NCBI GenBank assembly: GCA_003485765.1
Contig: DNHS01000031.1
Span: 1 to 6,522 of the forward strand
Source: Candidatus Omnitrophota bacterium
GTDB taxonomy: Bacteria > Omnitrophota > Gorgyraeia > Gorgyraeales > Gorgyraeaceae
Direction: 5' to 3'
Length of the DNA stretch: 6,522 nt
Shown here piece after piece: positions 6,001 through 6,522 of this stretch. The translations under genes and the position numbers were made by a program. Each line of letters opens with the position of its first letter. Position 1 is the first letter of the stretch. Under the pieces are notes generated by a model. That model had not been told where the DNA came from, searched no databases, and saw only the letters and a list, made by a program, of their open reading frames with translations.

Positions 6001-6522
6001 AGCAAGCAAGAAGAAACTTTCTGTTGGAGACAAGATGGCAGGCAGGCATGGAAACAAAGGCGTTATTGCAAAGATTCTCCCTGAAGAAGATATGCCTTTT
6101 GCAGAGGACGGGACCCCAGTGGAAATAGTTTTAAATCCTCTAGGTGTTCCTTCAAGGATGAACGTAGGCCAGATACTTGAGACTCATCTTGGATGGGCTG
6201 CAAAGGTAATGGGTTATAAAGTAGACACTCCTATATTTGACGGCGCTAAAGAAGAAGAGATAAAGCAGTGCCTTACTCAGGCAAAGCTTCCTAATACAGG
6301 CAAGGTAAGGCTGTTTGACGGATTAACAGGCGAACCTTTTGATCAGAAGGTAACAGTCGGCTACATATATATGATGAAATTAGCGCATCTTGTAGATGAT
6401 AAAATGCACGCCCGTTCTATAGGGCCTTATTCGCTGGTTACTCAGCAGCCGCTCGGAGGGAAGGCTCAGTTTGGAGGCCAGAGGTTTGGAGAAATGGAAG
6501 TTTGGGCTTTGGAAGCATACGG
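3017..6522 (+). CDS. rpoB: DNA-directed RNA polymerase subunit beta, C-terminus missing
   Basis: Beta forms, with beta', the catalytic cleft of RNA polymerase. I read the frame through to the right edge: 1168 codons plus two bases with no stop or frameshift, ending at the conserved GEMEVWALEAY near the C-terminus. By comparison with E. coli roughly 60 residues are missing. Landmarks (E. coli numbering by my alignment): GTFIINGDERVVVSQLHRSPG (121-141, lobe); rifampicin region SQLSQFMDQ to THKRRLSALGPGG (439-467; D446=D516, H456=H526, S461=S531); ETPEGPNIGLI (492-502); NMQRQAVP (614-621); YNFEDAIL with E732/D733 (=E813/D814); GDKMAGRHGNKG with K1006 and K1014 (=K1065, K1073); H1131 (=H1237); and LVTQQPLGGKAQFGGQRFGE. 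A charged insertion occupies 858-979 (SI2/i9 site). Most of E. coli SI1/i4 is missing, as is a 47-residue stretch before the C-terminal part. rpoC would be expected next. Confidence 0.98.
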   Translation, partial: MASRKNFARLKEIVDIPYLLELQTDSYKHFVQMDVPKTKRKSEGLQGVFEEVFPIESNDGNYKLEFVSYSMGKPKYDKLECHKRAVSYAVPLKIKIRLKSKKDTKEQEVYLGDLPLMTDTGTFIINGDERVVVSQLHRSPGVSFEETIHTSGKKIYSGRIIPSRGSWLEFEFDANDVLYVFIDRRKKVLATILLRALGYETNEEIMKLFTGVERARPLRKASLLKYAGRVVVKDIKHPETEEVLLAGNSKLDDKIIEMLWDSGVRYLEVFRDTVQEIANTLERDHTKTREEALLDIYKKLRPGDPLTFESAKNFLDKLFFDKRRYNLDKVGRYILNRKLNMDLSLEKKTLDKETIVNVVRYLLDLKNGEGEVDDIDHLGNRRVRTVGELLAEQFRIGLARMERFCKDRMAIYDIDTMMPYHLINSKVVSSVIKDFFGRSQLSQFMDQTNPLAEMTHKRRLSALGPGGLSRERAGFEVRDVHHSHYGRICPIETPEGPNIGLIASLSTYARINKLGFIETPYRSVENGRVTNRIEYLTADIEDKYIVAQANAKVDKDGHFTDERVACRYKGDFPLVQPNKIDYMDVSPKQLVSIAAGLIPFLEHDDANRALMGSNMQRQAVPLLFTESPLVGTGLENKVAMDSGAVVVAKSDGKITSVQSDEVVVNNSIVYKLRKFSRSNANTSVNQRPVVNLGDKIKAGDVIADGPATSEGGLALGKNVLVAFMPWRGYNFEDAILVSERLLKGDVYTSIHIEEFEIEARETRLGNEEITRDIPNVSEEALKGLGEDGMIRVGAEVGPGDILVGKVAPKSETELSPEEKLLRAIFGEKAGDVKDASLTVPSGVEGIVVNAKIFSRKGQKSKTKEELQAENKEIERIREEYEKRVSNVKNEREERLFKLLSGAKLSASLLSDETGSTLIAEGKPIRKKDLSKFEKCDIASIKIEADLELELEVKRTLMVYNDQLEEILYEEEQEVDKIKRGDELPAGVLKRVVVYIASKKKLSVGDKMAGRHGNKGVIAKILPEEDMPFAEDGTPVEIVLNPLGVPSRMNVGQILETHLGWAAKVMGYKVDTPIFDGAKEEEIKQCLTQAKLPNTGKVRLFDGLTGEPFDQKVTVGYIYMMKLAHLVDDKMHARSIGPYSLVTQQPLGGKAQFGGQRFGEMEVWALEAY

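Noticed and set aside
3017..6522. Possible frameshift or stop in rpoB
   Set aside because: Codon-by-codon reading stayed open to the window edge and matched beta subunit motifs throughout; only the edge truncates it.

Overview
This window is one co-directional, + strand stretch of the conserved bacterial translation/transcription cluster: the 3' half of tRNA-Trp, then secE, nusG, rplK (L11), rplA (L1), rplJ (L10), rplL (L7/L12) and rpoB (RNA polymerase beta), which runs off the right edge. The gene order is the classical bacterial one. All seven reading frames are intact and their conserved motifs are present. I found no mobile element, CRISPR array, foreign gene or defence gene, and I do not think a novel system is hidden here.

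The organism is a bacterium with moderately AT-rich DNA that uses many ATA (Ile) and AGG/AGA (Arg) codons even in ribosomal protein genes. RpoB carries a long insertion at the site of the E. coli beta SI2/i9 insertion, most of the E. coli SI1/i4 insertion is missing, and SecE has KVSWS instead of KVxWP. These traits fit a deep-branching Gram-negative-type lineage such as the PVC/Omnitrophota neighbourhood. That placement is an impression, not a demonstration.

Layout: 1-48 is the tRNA-Trp 3' part with encoded CCA. 49-167 is the only substantial non-coding stretch; it holds a small stem-loop (77-95), a nearly perfect 41-bp palindrome (115-155) and a TATAAT box (156-161) just before the secE ATG. 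From 168 on the genes are packed tightly, with gaps of 14, 9, 2, -1, 15 and 41 nt and no terminator-like structure between them, so secE to rpoB reads as one transcription unit. rplA and rplJ overlap as TAATG. rplL has the best ribosome binding site of the unit (AAAGGAGG), in line with its protein being multi-copy on the ribosome.

Functionally, SecE is a core subunit of the Sec translocon; NusG couples RNA polymerase to elongation, termination and the ribosome; L11, L1, L10 and L7/L12 build the L1 stalk and the GTPase-associated stalk region; and beta is the large catalytic RNA polymerase subunit. The points most worth a second look are the palindrome/promoter arrangement before secE, the apparent absence of room for stand-alone L1 and L10 autoregulatory leaders, and lineage-specific features of RpoB (Arg438 beside the rifampicin pocket, the 858-979 insertion).
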